From Cryobacterium breve (GTDB taxonomy: Bacteria > Actinomycetota > Actinomycetes > Actinomycetales > Microbacteriaceae), in assembly GCF_027594785.1 (NCBI RefSeq), contig NZ_CP075584.1, positions 1,488,001 to 1,552,000 on the forward strand: a DNA stretch of 64,000 nt. Direction: 5' to 3'. Below, in pieces: positions 48,282 through 58,988 of this stretch (positions are counted from its first letter, which is position 1; each line of letters begins with the position of its first letter). Position numbers and translations under genes: made by a program. The notes beneath the pieces are model-generated. The model ran no database searches. It saw only the letters and a list, made by a program, of their open reading frames with translations, and was not told where the DNA came from.

Positions 48282-49313
48282 CTAGGCGACCGGGAGGGTC
48301 AGGAGCAGCTGGAGGTTCTGCGGACCTCGCTCGAGCTCGCCGGCCTCAATGCGGCGAGCGATCTCGACCGTGTGCGCATTGTACGGTGCGGGCTGGCCGA
48401 CACGGGCGAGCACTTCGACGACGAGGCCGTTGACCTCGTCGACCTCGGCGCGACGGCCCTTCATCCAGTCCTGCAGCACTGTCGTGCGCGTGTCAGGCAG
48501 GGAGTACTTCTCGAGCACTTCGCCCAGCAGATCCTCCGCGTACTGGTCAGGCTCGCTGACCTGGTCCTCGGTAAGCCCGAAGATCGGCACGAGCTTGCAG
48601 CCGTCCGCGACGGCGGCTCGGGCGGCCTCCTTGCCGCACTCCACCATGAACTCGTGCACCCCCGGCATCTTCACGGCGTCGGCGAGTGCTTCGTCGAGGA
48701 TCGCGGACGGCACGAGCTCGCCGGCGTTGGCGACGAGCTTCATCCACTTCGACGAGCGGATGTCGGGGGATATCTCGACCGTGCCGGCGTGGCGCAGCAC
48801 CTCCTGGACCTCGGGCTCCCGGCCGCGTGCAGAGTCGTCGAAGGCCCCCACCGTGAACCAGGAGTTCTCGGGGGCGTTCTGCCGCGTGACGATGCCCGGT
48901 TCGAACATGTTTGAGGCCATCTCGATGACAGCGCCGATGGTGCGCTCGGGGCCGACGATGTCGGCGACGTCGTTGAGGGACATCCCGTTTTGAAGTCCCA
49001 CGACGAGTGCGTCGGGTGCGAGCACGTGCTTGATGAGCTCGACGGCCCAGCGCGTGTCGTAGGCCTTGACGACGACGAAGACGATGTCGAATCTCTCACG
49101 CAGGGTCGCCACCTCGCATAAGTGCAGGGCGCGTACCTTGGTGACCTCGGTCTTGAGGGGCAGACGTATTTCGATGCCGCGCTCGCGCATGGCGTCTACG
49201 TGGGCCGGCCACTGCTCGATCCAGGTGACGTCAAGCCCGGCTCGCGTGAGGTCTGCGGCGATGCCGGCCCCCTGCGCTCCGGTGCCCACGAATGCGATTC
49301 TCTTACCCGCCAT
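48282..49313 (-). CDS. Ketopantoate reductase-like (ApbA/PanE) protein, copy A
   Basis: 343 residues: N-terminal Rossmann fold RIAFVGTGAQGAGIAADLTRAGLDV, the hallmark VFVVVKAYDTRWA and LVVGLQNGMSLNDVADIVG (Lys and Asn active-site positions), and a helical ApbA C-terminal domain ending TTVLQDWMKGRRAEVDEVNGLVV with the conserved Glu. ATG 49313 follows GGAGG. No pan gene is nearby and a close paralogue follows upstream, so a catabolic oxidoreductase role is more likely than pantothenate synthesis. Confidence 0.85.
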   Translation of the reverse strand: MAGKRIAFVGTGAQGAGIAADLTRAGLDVTWIEQWPAHVDAMRERGIEIRLPLKTEVTKVRALHLCEVATLRERFDIVFVVVKAYDTRWAVELIKHVLAPDALVVGLQNGMSLNDVADIVGPERTIGAVIEMASNMFEPGIVTRQNAPENSWFTVGAFDDSARGREPEVQEVLRHAGTVEISPDIRSSKWMKLVANAGELVPSAILDEALADAVKMPGVHEFMVECGKEAARAAVADGCKLVPIFGLTEDQVSEPDQYAEDLLGEVLEKYSLPDTRTTVLQDWMKGRRAEVDEVNGLVVEVLARVGQPAPYNAHTVEIARRIEAGELERGPQNLQLLLTLPVA

Positions 49314-49377
49314 TGGGTTCCTCCGCTTCTGTACGTTCCTACTGTACATACCGTTAAGTACTATGAATCAAGTCGAT

Positions 49378-50406
49378 TCAGTCACCGATGTGGCGACGCA
49401 GCACCTCGACGACCTCCAGCGAGGGTCGCAGTTCTCCGCGCTCGATGCGATGGGCCACCTCGACGATCGCCGAATTGACGGGCGCCGAGAGACCGAGCCG
49501 CGCCGCCTCGGCAACGACCGTGCCGTTGATATCGTCCACCTCGCTGTGACGTGACTTGCTCCAGTCCTGCAGCACCGTCGTGGTCGCGCCCGGAAGCACG
49601 AAGTCCCGGTAGAGAGTGTCGAGGAGCGTCTCCACGACCTCGTCGGAGCGCTCGAGATCCGCGGGCTGGAGGCCGAAGATCGGCAGGATCGGATGATCAA
49701 GGGCGGCGCCGACATCCAATGCCTCCTGACCGGAACGCAGCATGATCGTCCGCATGCCCGGCACGGCGAGGGCGTCGAGCATCGGCAGCCCGAGGCTCGC
49801 GGTCGTCACGAGCGTCGTGCAGTTGCTGACGAGTTTCATCCATTTGGTGGCGAGAATGTCGTGGACGATCTCAACGCCGCCGGAGTGCCGTAGCAGAGCG
49901 GCGACCTCCTCCTCCCGCCCGACCGGCCCGCCCTCGAGGGCCCCGACCGCGAACCAGGAGCGCGCGGGACCAGAATGCCGCAGCACGAGGCCGGGATCGT
50001 TCATCGTCGAGGAGATCTCGATGACGGCGCCCATGGTGCGGTGCGCGCCGACGACCTCGGCGATCGTCTTCGTCGTCATGCCGTTCTGCACGCCGACGAC
50101 AAGCCCGTCGTCCGCGAGGTGGGGCGCGATGAGTTGTGTCGCCCACCGCGAGTCGTAGGCCTTCATCAGCAGCAGCACGATGTCGAATTTCTCGCGCAGA
50201 GTGGCGACCTCGCACAGATGCAGCGTGCGCGGCCGCACGTGCAGTTGCTCGTCGGGCATCCGGATGGTGAGGCCCGTCGCCCGCATCGCCTCGACGTGCG
50301 CGGGCCATTGTTCCACGAGCGTCACGTCGACGCCGGCGAGCGTGAGGTCCGCCCCGATCGACGATCCGTTTGCGCCGGATCCCAGCACTGCGATCCGTGG
50401 GGTCAT
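49378..50406 (-). CDS. Ketopantoate reductase-like (ApbA/PanE) protein, copy B
   Basis: 342 residues, paralogue of the next gene: both have VEQWPAHVEAM-type segments after the Rossmann motif (here RIAVLGSGANGSSIGADLTLAG), LHLCEVATLREKFDIV, KAYDSRWA, VQNGMTT and TTVLQDW-K-R--EVD-ING. ATG 50406 follows GAGGAG. The two copies are 64 bases apart in the same direction and may make a heterodimer or act on sequential or alternative substrates. Divergent from the amidohydrolase gene. Confidence 0.85.
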   Translation of the reverse strand: MTPRIAVLGSGANGSSIGADLTLAGVDVTLVEQWPAHVEAMRATGLTIRMPDEQLHVRPRTLHLCEVATLREKFDIVLLLMKAYDSRWATQLIAPHLADDGLVVGVQNGMTTKTIAEVVGAHRTMGAVIEISSTMNDPGLVLRHSGPARSWFAVGALEGGPVGREEEVAALLRHSGGVEIVHDILATKWMKLVSNCTTLVTTASLGLPMLDALAVPGMRTIMLRSGQEALDVGAALDHPILPIFGLQPADLERSDEVVETLLDTLYRDFVLPGATTTVLQDWSKSRHSEVDDINGTVVAEAARLGLSAPVNSAIVEVAHRIERGELRPSLEVVEVLRRHIGD

Positions 50407-50556
50407 ACCGGCTCTCCTCACACTTCAGGTGTAGGGAGGCTACCGCCTGAAAGAACATGTTGCCTAGTTTCCTAGGAGTTAACGCGCGGCCTTGCGAATT
50501 GACCGATTGAGCGAGAGAGTGTGCAGCGTCGCTGGACATTCTCAACGAGGAGAGCC

Positions 50557-52003
50557 ATGAGCATCAATGCCGCCGCGCCCCATCCCGAGGACTTCGTCAC
50601 GGGCCGACCATTCGTATTCCGCAATGCGATCGTCATCACCGTCGACACTCCCGGAGTGCTCGAGAACGCCGATGTCCTGGTTGTCGGCGAGACCATCGAG
50701 GCCGTGGGGACGAAACTACAGGTGCCCGAGGGCACGCTCGAGATCGACGCGAGCGGCGGCATCCTCATGCCCGGCATGATCGACACCCACCGTCACATGT
50801 GGCAGACGGCGCTGCGCGGCTACGGCGGCGACTGGGCGCTCAGCCAGTACTTCGTCTTTTACTACCTGCAACACGGCGAAGTCTTCCGGCCCGAGGACAT
50901 CTACGCGGGCAACCTCCTGAGCGCTCTCGAATCGGTCGACACCGGTGTCACGACGACACTCGACTGGTCGCACGCGCTCCGCACCCCCGAGTACGCCGAC
51001 GCGGCGATGAAGGCCTTCGAAGAGATCCCCGGCCGATTCGTACTCGGCTACGGCAATTACCTCGGAGCGCCGTGGGAGTGGACCGCGGCGCCCGAGTTCC
51101 GTTCCTGGGTCGCATCGCACTCCCCGACCGACATGCACGGATTGCAGATCGCCTTTGACGTGCCCGACTCGGAAAACTTCCCCGAGAAGGCGGCATTCGA
51201 GTTCGCCCGGGAGAACGGCCTGCGCGTGACCACCCACGCCGGCGTGTGGGGCGCGACGACGGACAACGCCATCGACCATATGTACAGCGGCGGATTCATG
51301 ACCGACCAGGTCTGCTACGTGCACGGCACAACACTCTCGCGCGAGAGCTACCAGAAGATCGCCGCCACGGGCGGAACGGTCTCGGTCGCCACCGAGAGCG
51401 AGCAGAGCGCCGGCCAGGGCTACCCCTCGACGTGGCAGGCTCCGCAAGTACGGCATTTCGGCGTCGTTGTCGATGGACACGAGCGTCTGGTGGAGCGCCG
51501 ACTACTTCTCCGCCATGCGCGCGACGCTCAGCGCCGACCGCTCGCGCGAGCACCTCGAGGCCCAAGCCAGGGGTGAGACCGTCAACGCGAACCGCCTGCG
51601 CGCCGAGGACGTCGTCTGGATGGCGACGATGGGCGGCGCGAAGTCCCTCGGCATGGAGGACAAGATCGGTTCGATCACGCCCGGCAAGAAGGCGGACCTC
51701 CTGCTCGTCAAGAACGACCAGTCACCTGCGATGACGCCCATTCTCAACCCGAACGTCCACGTCGTGTACCAGGCGGGCACCGCCGACATCCACACCGTCG
51801 TCGTCAACGGTCGGGTGCTCAAGTACGAGGGCAAGCGCATCGGCCTCGACATCGCCCCGGCGCGGGATGCCGTCGCCAAATCGGTCGAGTTCGTGCGCTC
51901 CCAGCTCGGCGAGCAGGCGTGGCTCGAGGGGATGCACCCCGCGCTCGCCCCGAACGAGCCGATCGACAACCCGTACCACTACCAGGACGACGACACCAAG
52001 TGA
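50557..52003 (+). CDS. Amidohydrolase-superfamily protein (TrzA/AtzB/SsnA-like), one-base frameshift
   Basis: About 481 residues. Metal site GMIDTHRHMWQTALRG (HxH variant HRHMW), mid-barrel TTHAGVWG and HGTTLS, and a C-terminal composite-domain GKKADLLLVKND. Removing one base at 51436-51442 (CAGGCTC) joins PSTWQ to LRKYGISASLSMDTSVWWSADYF and supplies the catalytic Asp. Family members deaminate or dechlorinate triazines, purines or similar ring compounds. ATG 50557 after GAGGAG. GTGA overlap with the Dabb gene. Confidence 0.85.
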
Positions 52004-52311
52004 TCCTGCACATCGCGACCTTCCGCTGGCGGGACGACGTGACCGAGGAGGATGTCGCCGAACTCACCACCCTGTTGCGCGACATGGCGGCGGGCATTCA
52101 GGAGTTGCGCTCATACGAGTGCGGCGAAAGTCTCCGGCTGCGGCCGGGCGGCGCCGACTTCGGCGTCGCGGCGATCGTCGACGACGAGGCCGGGCTCTCC
52201 GCGTACCTCGACTCCGAGGCTCATGCCGCCGTCTACGAGCGACTGCTCGGGCGCATGATCGCCGAGCGGGCCGCCGCGCAGTTGCCCGTCGGGCCCGGCG
52301 CGGCACTGTGA
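52000..52311 (+). CDS. Dabb-domain (stress-responsive A/B barrel) protein
   Basis: 103 residues of ferredoxin-like Dabb fold: ILHIATFRWRDDVTEEDVAELTTLLRDMAAGIQELRSYECGESL and YLDSEAHAAVYERLLGRMI. Dimeric Dabb proteins include cyclases and dehydratases of small aromatic or polyketide-like rings. GTG 52000 overlaps the amidohydrolase stop, indicating a shared pathway. Confidence 0.85.
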   Translation: MILHIATFRWRDDVTEEDVAELTTLLRDMAAGIQELRSYECGESLRLRPGGADFGVAAIVDDEAGLSAYLDSEAHAAVYERLLGRMIAERAAAQLPVGPGAAL

Positions 52312-52412
52312 CCGCTCTCCGCGCCGCGGGCCACGGCGCCATAGCTGAGGTCACGCGTCGCGGCGTCAGCTGAGCGGTCGGGTTTGGAACACATCAAGCA
52401 AGGGAGAACGAG

Positions 52413-53120
52413 TTGAGCGAGAAGACCATCGTCGTCGTCGGCGGAACCTCCGGCATCGGTTTGGAGATCGCGAAGGACGTCGTCGCGCACGGTGATCGGG
52501 TCGTGCTCACCGGGCGGGACGCGACCAGGGCCAGGGAGGTCGCCGCGTCGATCGGGGACTCGGCGACCGGCGTCGCGCTCGATATCTCCGAACCGGAGGG
52601 CATCGCGGCCCAGCTGGCGGGGATCGGAACCGTGAACGGACTCGTGCTTGCCGCGATCGAGCGGGATGCCAACACCATCCGGGACTACGACATCGCCAGA
52701 GCGACGCGGCTCGTCACCCTCAAGCTCGTCGGCTACACGGAGGTCGTCCACACCCTGCTCGATCGGCTCGACCCCTCCCCCGACACCGGGATCGTGCTCT
52801 TCGGCGGGCGAGCCAAGGACCTGCCCTACCCCGGTTCGGTGACCGTCTCAACGATCAACGGCGGGGTCGAGGGACTGATGGTGGCGATGGCGCTCGAACT
52901 CGCACCGATCCGGGTCAATGCACTGCATCCCGGCATCATCGGTGACAGCCCGTTCTGGGCCGGCAAACCCGAGAGCGTGCTCAAGGGCTACGAGGCCCGT
53001 ACCCCCGGCGGCAAGCTCGCCACGATGCAGGACATCGTGGATGCTGCGCGCTTCCTGCTCCACAACCGCGGCATGTCGGGCACGAGTATCGCCGTCGACC
53101 GCGGCTGGCGCATCACCTGA
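52413..53120 (+). CDS. Short-chain dehydrogenase/reductase
   Basis: 235 residues: VVVGGTSGIGLEIAKDVVAHGDRVVLTGRD cofactor site and a C-terminal DGGW-like end (SGTSIAVDRGWRIT). The canonical YxxxK is not obvious: STINGGVEGLMVAMALELAP replaces Tyr/Lys, so it may be a divergent or non-catalytic SDR. TTG 52413 follows GGGAG. Third gene of the amidohydrolase operon. Confidence 0.82.
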   Translation: MSEKTIVVVGGTSGIGLEIAKDVVAHGDRVVLTGRDATRAREVAASIGDSATGVALDISEPEGIAAQLAGIGTVNGLVLAAIERDANTIRDYDIARATRLVTLKLVGYTEVVHTLLDRLDPSPDTGIVLFGGRAKDLPYPGSVTVSTINGGVEGLMVAMALELAPIRVNALHPGIIGDSPFWAGKPESVLKGYEARTPGGKLATMQDIVDAARFLLHNRGMSGTSIAVDRGWRIT

Positions 53121-53388
53121 GCCGCGGTCGCCATCATCGGCGCTTCCAGGTTCGTGTCGACCGGAAATAGTGTGCCCCTGGAGGGATTGGGCGAGGCGAC
53201 CATCTCCTGGCCAGGGACGCGGACCTCGTCTTCCTGCTCAAACGGGCCGCTGCGTCCGCAGCGATCGAGGGAATACGAGGCTCGACCGACGGTTCTTAAA
53301 GGGAGACTCGGTAGCGAATCCGTTGATTCGCTCGACGGCTCTGCCCCCGATTTTCCTCAGCCTGCGCCAACCTCAAAGGGCCCCGACC

Positions 53389-54093
53389 ATGACATACAGC
53401 ACCCCGTCGGTGATCGTTTTCGACGTCAACGAAACCCTCTCGGACATGTCCCCCCTGAAAGCCCGGTTCGTGGAGGTCGGCGCCCCGGCGCACCTGGCCC
53501 GGATCTGGTTCGCCACGCTACTCAGGGACGGGTTCGCCCTCGCTGCCGCCGGTGGCTCGGCGAAATTCGCCGTCATCGGCTCCGCGATCCTGCGCGGATT
53601 CCTCCGTGACTCCGCCCTGTCCCGCAGCCTCGACGATGCCGTGAATCACATCATGGACGGCTTCGGAACATTGAGCGTGCACCCGGACATCGCGGAGGGT
53701 ATCCGGGCTCTGAAGAGCATGGAAATGCGCCTCGTTACCTTGTCCAACGGGTCCGCGCAGGTGGCGGAGGATTTGCTGGCCGGGGCGGGACTCCGGAGCG
53801 ACTTCGAAGACCTGCTGACGGTTGAGGACGCACCCGCGTGGAAGCCAGTGCGGGCCGCCTACGACTATGCCGCTGATGTCTGTGGGGTCCAACCTGCCGA
53901 CATGCTCCTGGTCGCCGTGCACCCCTGGGACATCCACGGAGCAGCCCAGGCGGGCCTCCGCACCGCGTGGCTGAACCGCACCACGGAGATCTACCCCGAC
54001 TATTTCGCGGCGCCGGACTACACCATCACCTCCCTGGGCGAGCTTGCAACCCGCCTCGCAGACGACCCTGTACACACAAACCGCGAAAACTGA
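53389..54093 (+). CDS. Haloacid dehalogenase type II (HAD superfamily)
   Basis: 234 residues. HAD motif 1 VIVFDVNETLSD with the nucleophile Asp, VTLSNGS (motif 2), KPVRAAYDYA (motif 3 Lys) and VHPWDIHGAAQAGLRTAWLNR (motif 4). L-2-haloacid dehalogenases and related phosphatases share this pattern. ATG 53389 lacks a strong ribosome site. The 268 bases before it hold no recognised gene. Confidence 0.88.
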   Translation: MTYSTPSVIVFDVNETLSDMSPLKARFVEVGAPAHLARIWFATLLRDGFALAAAGGSAKFAVIGSAILRGFLRDSALSRSLDDAVNHIMDGFGTLSVHPDIAEGIRALKSMEMRLVTLSNGSAQVAEDLLAGAGLRSDFEDLLTVEDAPAWKPVRAAYDYAADVCGVQPADMLLVAVHPWDIHGAAQAGLRTAWLNRTTEIYPDYFAAPDYTITSLGELATRLADDPVHTNREN

Positions 54094-54120
54094 CCATCCA
54101 GCCTGAATCAACGAAGATTC

Positions 54121-55937
54121 TCAGAGTTGTTCGGCTTGATGGATTGCCCAGGCTGCATTCACGAGTCCGACGTGGCTGAAGGCCTGTGGAAAATTGCCGA
54201 GTTGTTCGCCGGTGACGGAATCGATTTCCTCGGCAAGCAGGCCAACGTCGTTGACGTGGCGCACGGCGTTCTCGAACACCGTTCGAGCTTCAACGGTACG
54301 GCCCGCATCGGCCAGGACATGGGCCAGCCAGAAGGTGCACAGCAGGAAGGTGCCTTCGTTGCCGGTGATTCCATCGACACCGGATTCGGTTTTGTAGCGG
54401 TAGACGAGTCCTCGTGCGTCGGTGAGCCGGAGAATGATGGCGTCCACGGTGGACACCATCCTCGGATCGGCGGCAGGCAGGAAGCCGACGATAGACATCA
54501 TCAGCGCCGCGGCGTCTAGATCGGGCGAATTGAAGGACTGCGTGAACGCACCAGCCTCGTCGTTCCACCCTCGCGTGAGGATGGCGGCGCGAATTTTGGC
54601 GGCCGTCGACGACCACTCGTCAACGCGGTGGGCGGCGTGCAACTGCTCAGCCATGGTGATCGCGCGGTCGAGCGCGACCCAGCACATCAGCTTCGAATAG
54701 AGAAAGTGCTGCGGCTCGCCGCGGACTTCCCAAATGCCGTTGTCCGGTTGTTCCCACTGGCGCGCGGCAGCATCGGCAAGTGCAATCAGGAACTGGCGTG
54801 TGGCGGGCTCAATCTCGCCAAGCTGTTCTCGAAGCTGGAAGGCGGCATCGAGCAGCTCGCCGTACACGTCCAGTTGCGGTTGGTCCCAGGCTCCGTTACC
54901 GACCCGGACCGGCCCACTGTGGCGCCACCCGGACAACTGCGGCAGGAGGCGTTCGGACAAATCGTGTTCCCCGCCGATGCCGAACATGATCTGCAGATGA
55001 CGGTCGGGGCGAGAGTGCGCAGCGGCCGCGGTCATGAAGCCGAAGAATTCCTGGGCCTCGTCGGGGCAGGCGGCCACCCACAGTGCCTTCATCGTGAAGC
55101 TGGCATCGCGGACCCAGGAGTACCGGTAGTCCCAGTTCCGATCACCGCCGATTTCCTCGGGCAGGGATGTGGTGGCTGCGGCAATGATCGCGCCGGTTGG
55201 TTGATAGCTCAGCGACTGCAATACGCGTCCCGAGTGACGTACCAGGTCGCGCCAGGGACCGTCGTAGTTCTGATGGAGTGCGGCCCAGCCCTGCCAGCTC
55301 GCGATCGTCGCCTCCAGCGCGGCCTTGATCTCACCTTGGGTGTACGCCGGGGAAGGGGTTCACCCAGTCGGGTGCGCTGTAGGGCGAAATATCGGTCCTC
55401 CCCGGCCTCAAGAATGAACTGGACCCGGATCTCCCCGTTGCCGTCGGCGATCGTCTCCGGCATCGAAAGGGTGAGCCGCCCGGACCCTCCCGTGGCCACG
55501 GACCCGGAAACGATCTCGCTGAAGATGGGCACCACAAGACCGTATTCCGGACGAGGCCGATATGTCATCTCGACCACGACTCGTCCATGGGTGCAGTGCA
55601 CGCCGCGTAGCAGGGTGTGCGGGGCGTGCTCGCCCAGGCGGTGTGGATCGGGTGAGTCTCCCACTTCCATCGCGTCGAGGAGTTCAAGGTCCCCGGTCGC
55701 CGTGTGGAAGGTGGTGCGCAGGACCATCGTTTCGTCCACGTACTGCCGCGTGGACGTTGCTGTTTCGGCAGGGTGGATCGACCAGTGTCCGGCATCATCG
55801 TCCAGGATTTCGGCGAAGACGGACTCGCTGTCGAATCGGGGAAAGCAAAGCCAGACGACGGAACCGTTCCGGGTCACCAGTGCGGTGGAATGCCGGTCCG
55901 ACAGGAGCGCGTGGTCGGCGATGGGGAGTGCGCTCAT
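54121..55937 (-). CDS. GH15-family glycoside hydrolase (glucoamylase/trehalase type), one-base deletion
   Basis: About 605 residues. N-terminal beta-sandwich starts LPIADHALLSDRHSTALVTRNGSVVWLCFPRFDS; the (alpha/alpha)6 barrel shows GGDRNWDYRYSWVRDASFTMKAL, GNGAWDQPQLDVYGELLDAA and the catalytic EEIDSVTGEQLGNFPQAFSHVGLVNAAW. One base is missing near 55344-55353, between LGEPLP and YTQGEIKAALEATIASW. Many actinobacterial homologues are trehalases or cytoplasmic glucoamylases. ATG 55937 chosen; no signal peptide. Confidence 0.88.
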
Positions 55938-56341
55938 GCGTGAACTCCGATGTCGCGCACGGCAATGCGGGGGAACGGTTCTGCGGGTGTCGATATCAAC
56001 GGGTTGGCCTCTCGTGCGAGTGGTGACCAGGGGGCGTCGGTCTCCGGTTGAGGCCGCGAACAGCTCCTCTCCGCAGCCGACCCAGGGGGAGGTCGAGCCG
56101 ACCATCGATGCAATCGTGGTCAGCATTCCCATCATGGCCATCAGCATTCAAAAGACAAGGCCACCGGCGAGGTCGCGCATGGCACCGACCGCCGACGTGC
56201 TTTACGACTTCCACGGCAAGGCTGCCCGGCCCGAGACCGCGTTTTTCTTCCGGTAACCCTCGTGAGGCGTTTACTGTTGGTCCAAGGGTGCGGCCCCCAT
56301 CTGGGGTGCCCGCGGCGATACTGGATCTGAGGGGCATGGCC
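55938..56341. other. Intergenic gap between divergent GH15 and FdhF-like genes
   Basis: About 404 bases. Both strands have short open stretches but without family similarity or good ribosome sites. It must contain the divergent promoters; I see no clear palindrome. Confidence 0.5.
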
Positions 56342-58689
56342 ATGGCGAGCAAGAATCCGAAGGTCGAGGAAGCCGATGAGAGCGAACTCGAGGTCAGCAA
56401 GCCCAAGGACTGGGCCGCGGGAATCCCGGGCGTAACGCATTCCATGGTGCCGGCGATCGAGCACATGGGTGTCAACCGGACCCGCGAGACGGTGCTCGCC
56501 ATGAACCAGAAAGACGGCTTCGACTGCCCCAGTTGCGCCTGGCCTGACCCGCACCACCGCAAAGCGTTTGAATTTTGCGAGGAGGGCGCCAAGGCCGTCA
56601 CCTGGGAGGCGACTCCCATCGTCATCGGCTCTGACTTCTGGGCTGAGCATTCCGTGAGCGACCTGCGGACACGCAGCGAGTACTGGCTGGGCATGCAGGG
56701 CCGGCTCACCGAGCCCGTCTACAAGCCCTCCGACGAGGATTACTACCACCCCATCACCTGGGAAGAGGCCATCGAACTGGTCGCCACGAGGCTCAACGCC
56801 TTGGGCTCTCCGGATCAAGCGACCTTCTACACCAGCGGCCGTACATCCAATGAGGCGGCGTTCCTGTACCAGTTGTTCGTGCGCGGCTATGGCACCAATA
56901 ACCTGCCGGACTGTTCGAATATGTGCCACGAGTCCTCGGGCCGGGCCATGGGCCAGACTATCGGCGTCGGCAAGGCAACGGTCACCTTCGACGATTTCGC
57001 GGCGGCGGACCTGATCATCTTGATGGGGCAGAACCCCGGCACGAATCATCCTCGTATGCTCAACGAGCTGGAGGCGTGCAAGCGCAACGGCGGCTCCTTG
57101 GTCGCTGTCAACCCACTGCCCGAGGCGGGGCTCAAGCGGTACAAGAACCCGCAAAAGGTTCGCGGCGTGGCAGGAAAGGGCACCGAGCTGGCCGACCAGT
57201 TTCTGCAGATCCGGCTGGGCGGGGACATGGCGTTGCTGCAGGCGGTTTCCAAACGCGTGCTCGACGCCGAGGCCAGGAACCCCGGCACTGTTCTTGACCA
57301 CAAGTTCCTGGCGGAGCACTGCGAAGGCCTTGAGGAGCCTGAAGGAGCACCTGGCTCAGGCTCGACGAGCAGGAGGTGCTCGAAGCGACCGGTTTGCGGA
57401 TCGAGGAGATCGACGAGCTCGCCGAGCGGTACCTGAAAGCGGACAAGGTCATCATCACGTGGGCCATGGGCGTCACGCAGCAGAAGAAGGGGGTCGACAC
57501 CATCAAGGAGATCATCAACCTCCTGCTACTGCGGGGCAACATCGGCAAGCCCGGAGCCGGCGCCTCCCCCATCCGCGGCCACAGCAACGTGCAAGGTGAC
57601 CGCACCATGGGCATCTGGGAGCAGATGCCGCCGGCATTCATGAACGCCCTGGGAAAGGAGTTCGACTTTGAACCTCCGCGGGAGCATGGTGCCGACGCCG
57701 TCGAAACGATCCGCCGGATGCAGGAAGGAAAGACCAAGTTCTTCCTGGCCCTCGGGGGAAACCTCGTGGCGGCGATCTCCGACACAGACGCAGCGGAAGC
57801 GGCGATGGAACAGACCGACTTCACTGTCCAGATCTCCATCAAGCTCAACCGGTCCCACATCTCCACCGGGAAGGAAGCTCTCATCCTGCCCACCATGGGT
57901 CGAACTGAGATCGACATCCAGGAGACCGGGAGGCAGTTTGTCTCCGTCGAGGACACTGTGTGCGCAGTGCACGCATCCTGGGGCCGGGTCGAACCGGTAG
58001 CCCACACGCTGCTGTCCGAAGTGTCGATTATCTCGCGGCTGGCCAAGGCGACTCTCGGGAACAAGATCAACGCCGACTGGGACGGCTTTGAAAAGAACTA
58101 CGACTTGATCCGCGACCATATTTCCCGGGTGGTGGCAGGGTGTGAGAACTACAACGAGCGGATCCGGCAGGACGGCGGCTTCATTCTGGAGAACGGCCCG
58201 CGGGACTCACGCACCTTCCACACGCCGACCGGCAAGGCAGTGCTGACGGCGAACGACCTCGAGGCGGTGGAACGCCCTACCGGGACACTGATCCTGCAGA
58301 CCCTGCGCTCGCATGACCAGTTCAATACGACCATCTACGGTTTCAACGATCGATACCGGGGAATCAAGAAAGGCCGTCACGTCATCATGGTCAACGCCGA
58401 GGACATCACCGAACTAGGTATGGCCGACGGTCAACTGGTGGACGTCTATGGGGTGAACAAGGACGGTAAGGAGCGGGTACTACGCGATTACCGCGTGGTC
58501 TCCTACCCCACACCGCGCGGTTGCGCCGCTGCCTACTATCCGGAGGCAAACGTCCTCGTGCCGCTCGATCACGTCGCGGATGGCAGCAACACGCCAGTCT
58601 CGAAGGCCGTCATCGTTCGTCTGCGGCTGCCCCGGTCCGCCGGGACTGAAACGGCTGGTGCAACGGCCGGGGCCGCCGCTCTGGCATAA
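56342..58689 (+). CDS. FdhF/YdeP-family molybdopterin oxidoreductase, two one-base frameshifts
   Basis: About 781 residues. Seen: GFDCPSCAWPDPHHRKAFEFCEEGAKA (N-terminal Cys cluster), FYTSGRTSNEAAFLYQLF, NMCHESSGRAMGQTIGVGKATV, LIILMGQNPGTNHPRML and the C-terminal molybdopterin-dinucleotide domain (LILQTLRSHDQFNTTIYG). Both breaks are at the hexamer, 24 bases apart: 57335-57341 (GAGCCTG) and 57357-57363 (CAGGCTC); removing one base at each gives CEGLEELKEHLAQLDEQEVLEATG. The family resembles formate dehydrogenase alpha but its substrate is unknown (YdeP is tied to acid resistance). ATG 56336 is an alternative start. Confidence 0.88.
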
Positions 58690-58988
58690 CGTCAGGGGGT
58701 TCTTGAAAGGGACTTGAAGAGAAACGGCGGATGTCGACCGTCCACGTAACCGAAAACGCTGCATCAACTCCCAAGACGCCACCGGCACTTCAGCGAACTG
58801 TGAGCGTGACGGCGGACCGCCTAACGTTCCCCAATCGGGGAAGATCGTGAGATCCAACTCGGGCGTACTCGACACCCTCGCACTGCCCTGGGAGTCTGAG
58901 TCGACTACCGGCCAGCCCCTGCGCCGACGCCCAGGTGACGATCACTGCTCACTAGACTGAAATAGAGTCCACGACCTTGGGAGGGACT

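Noticed and set aside
55938..56256. Open frames on both strands upstream of the FdhF-like gene
   Set aside because: No domain, weak starts, and they extend past the family start of GH15; treated as intergenic.
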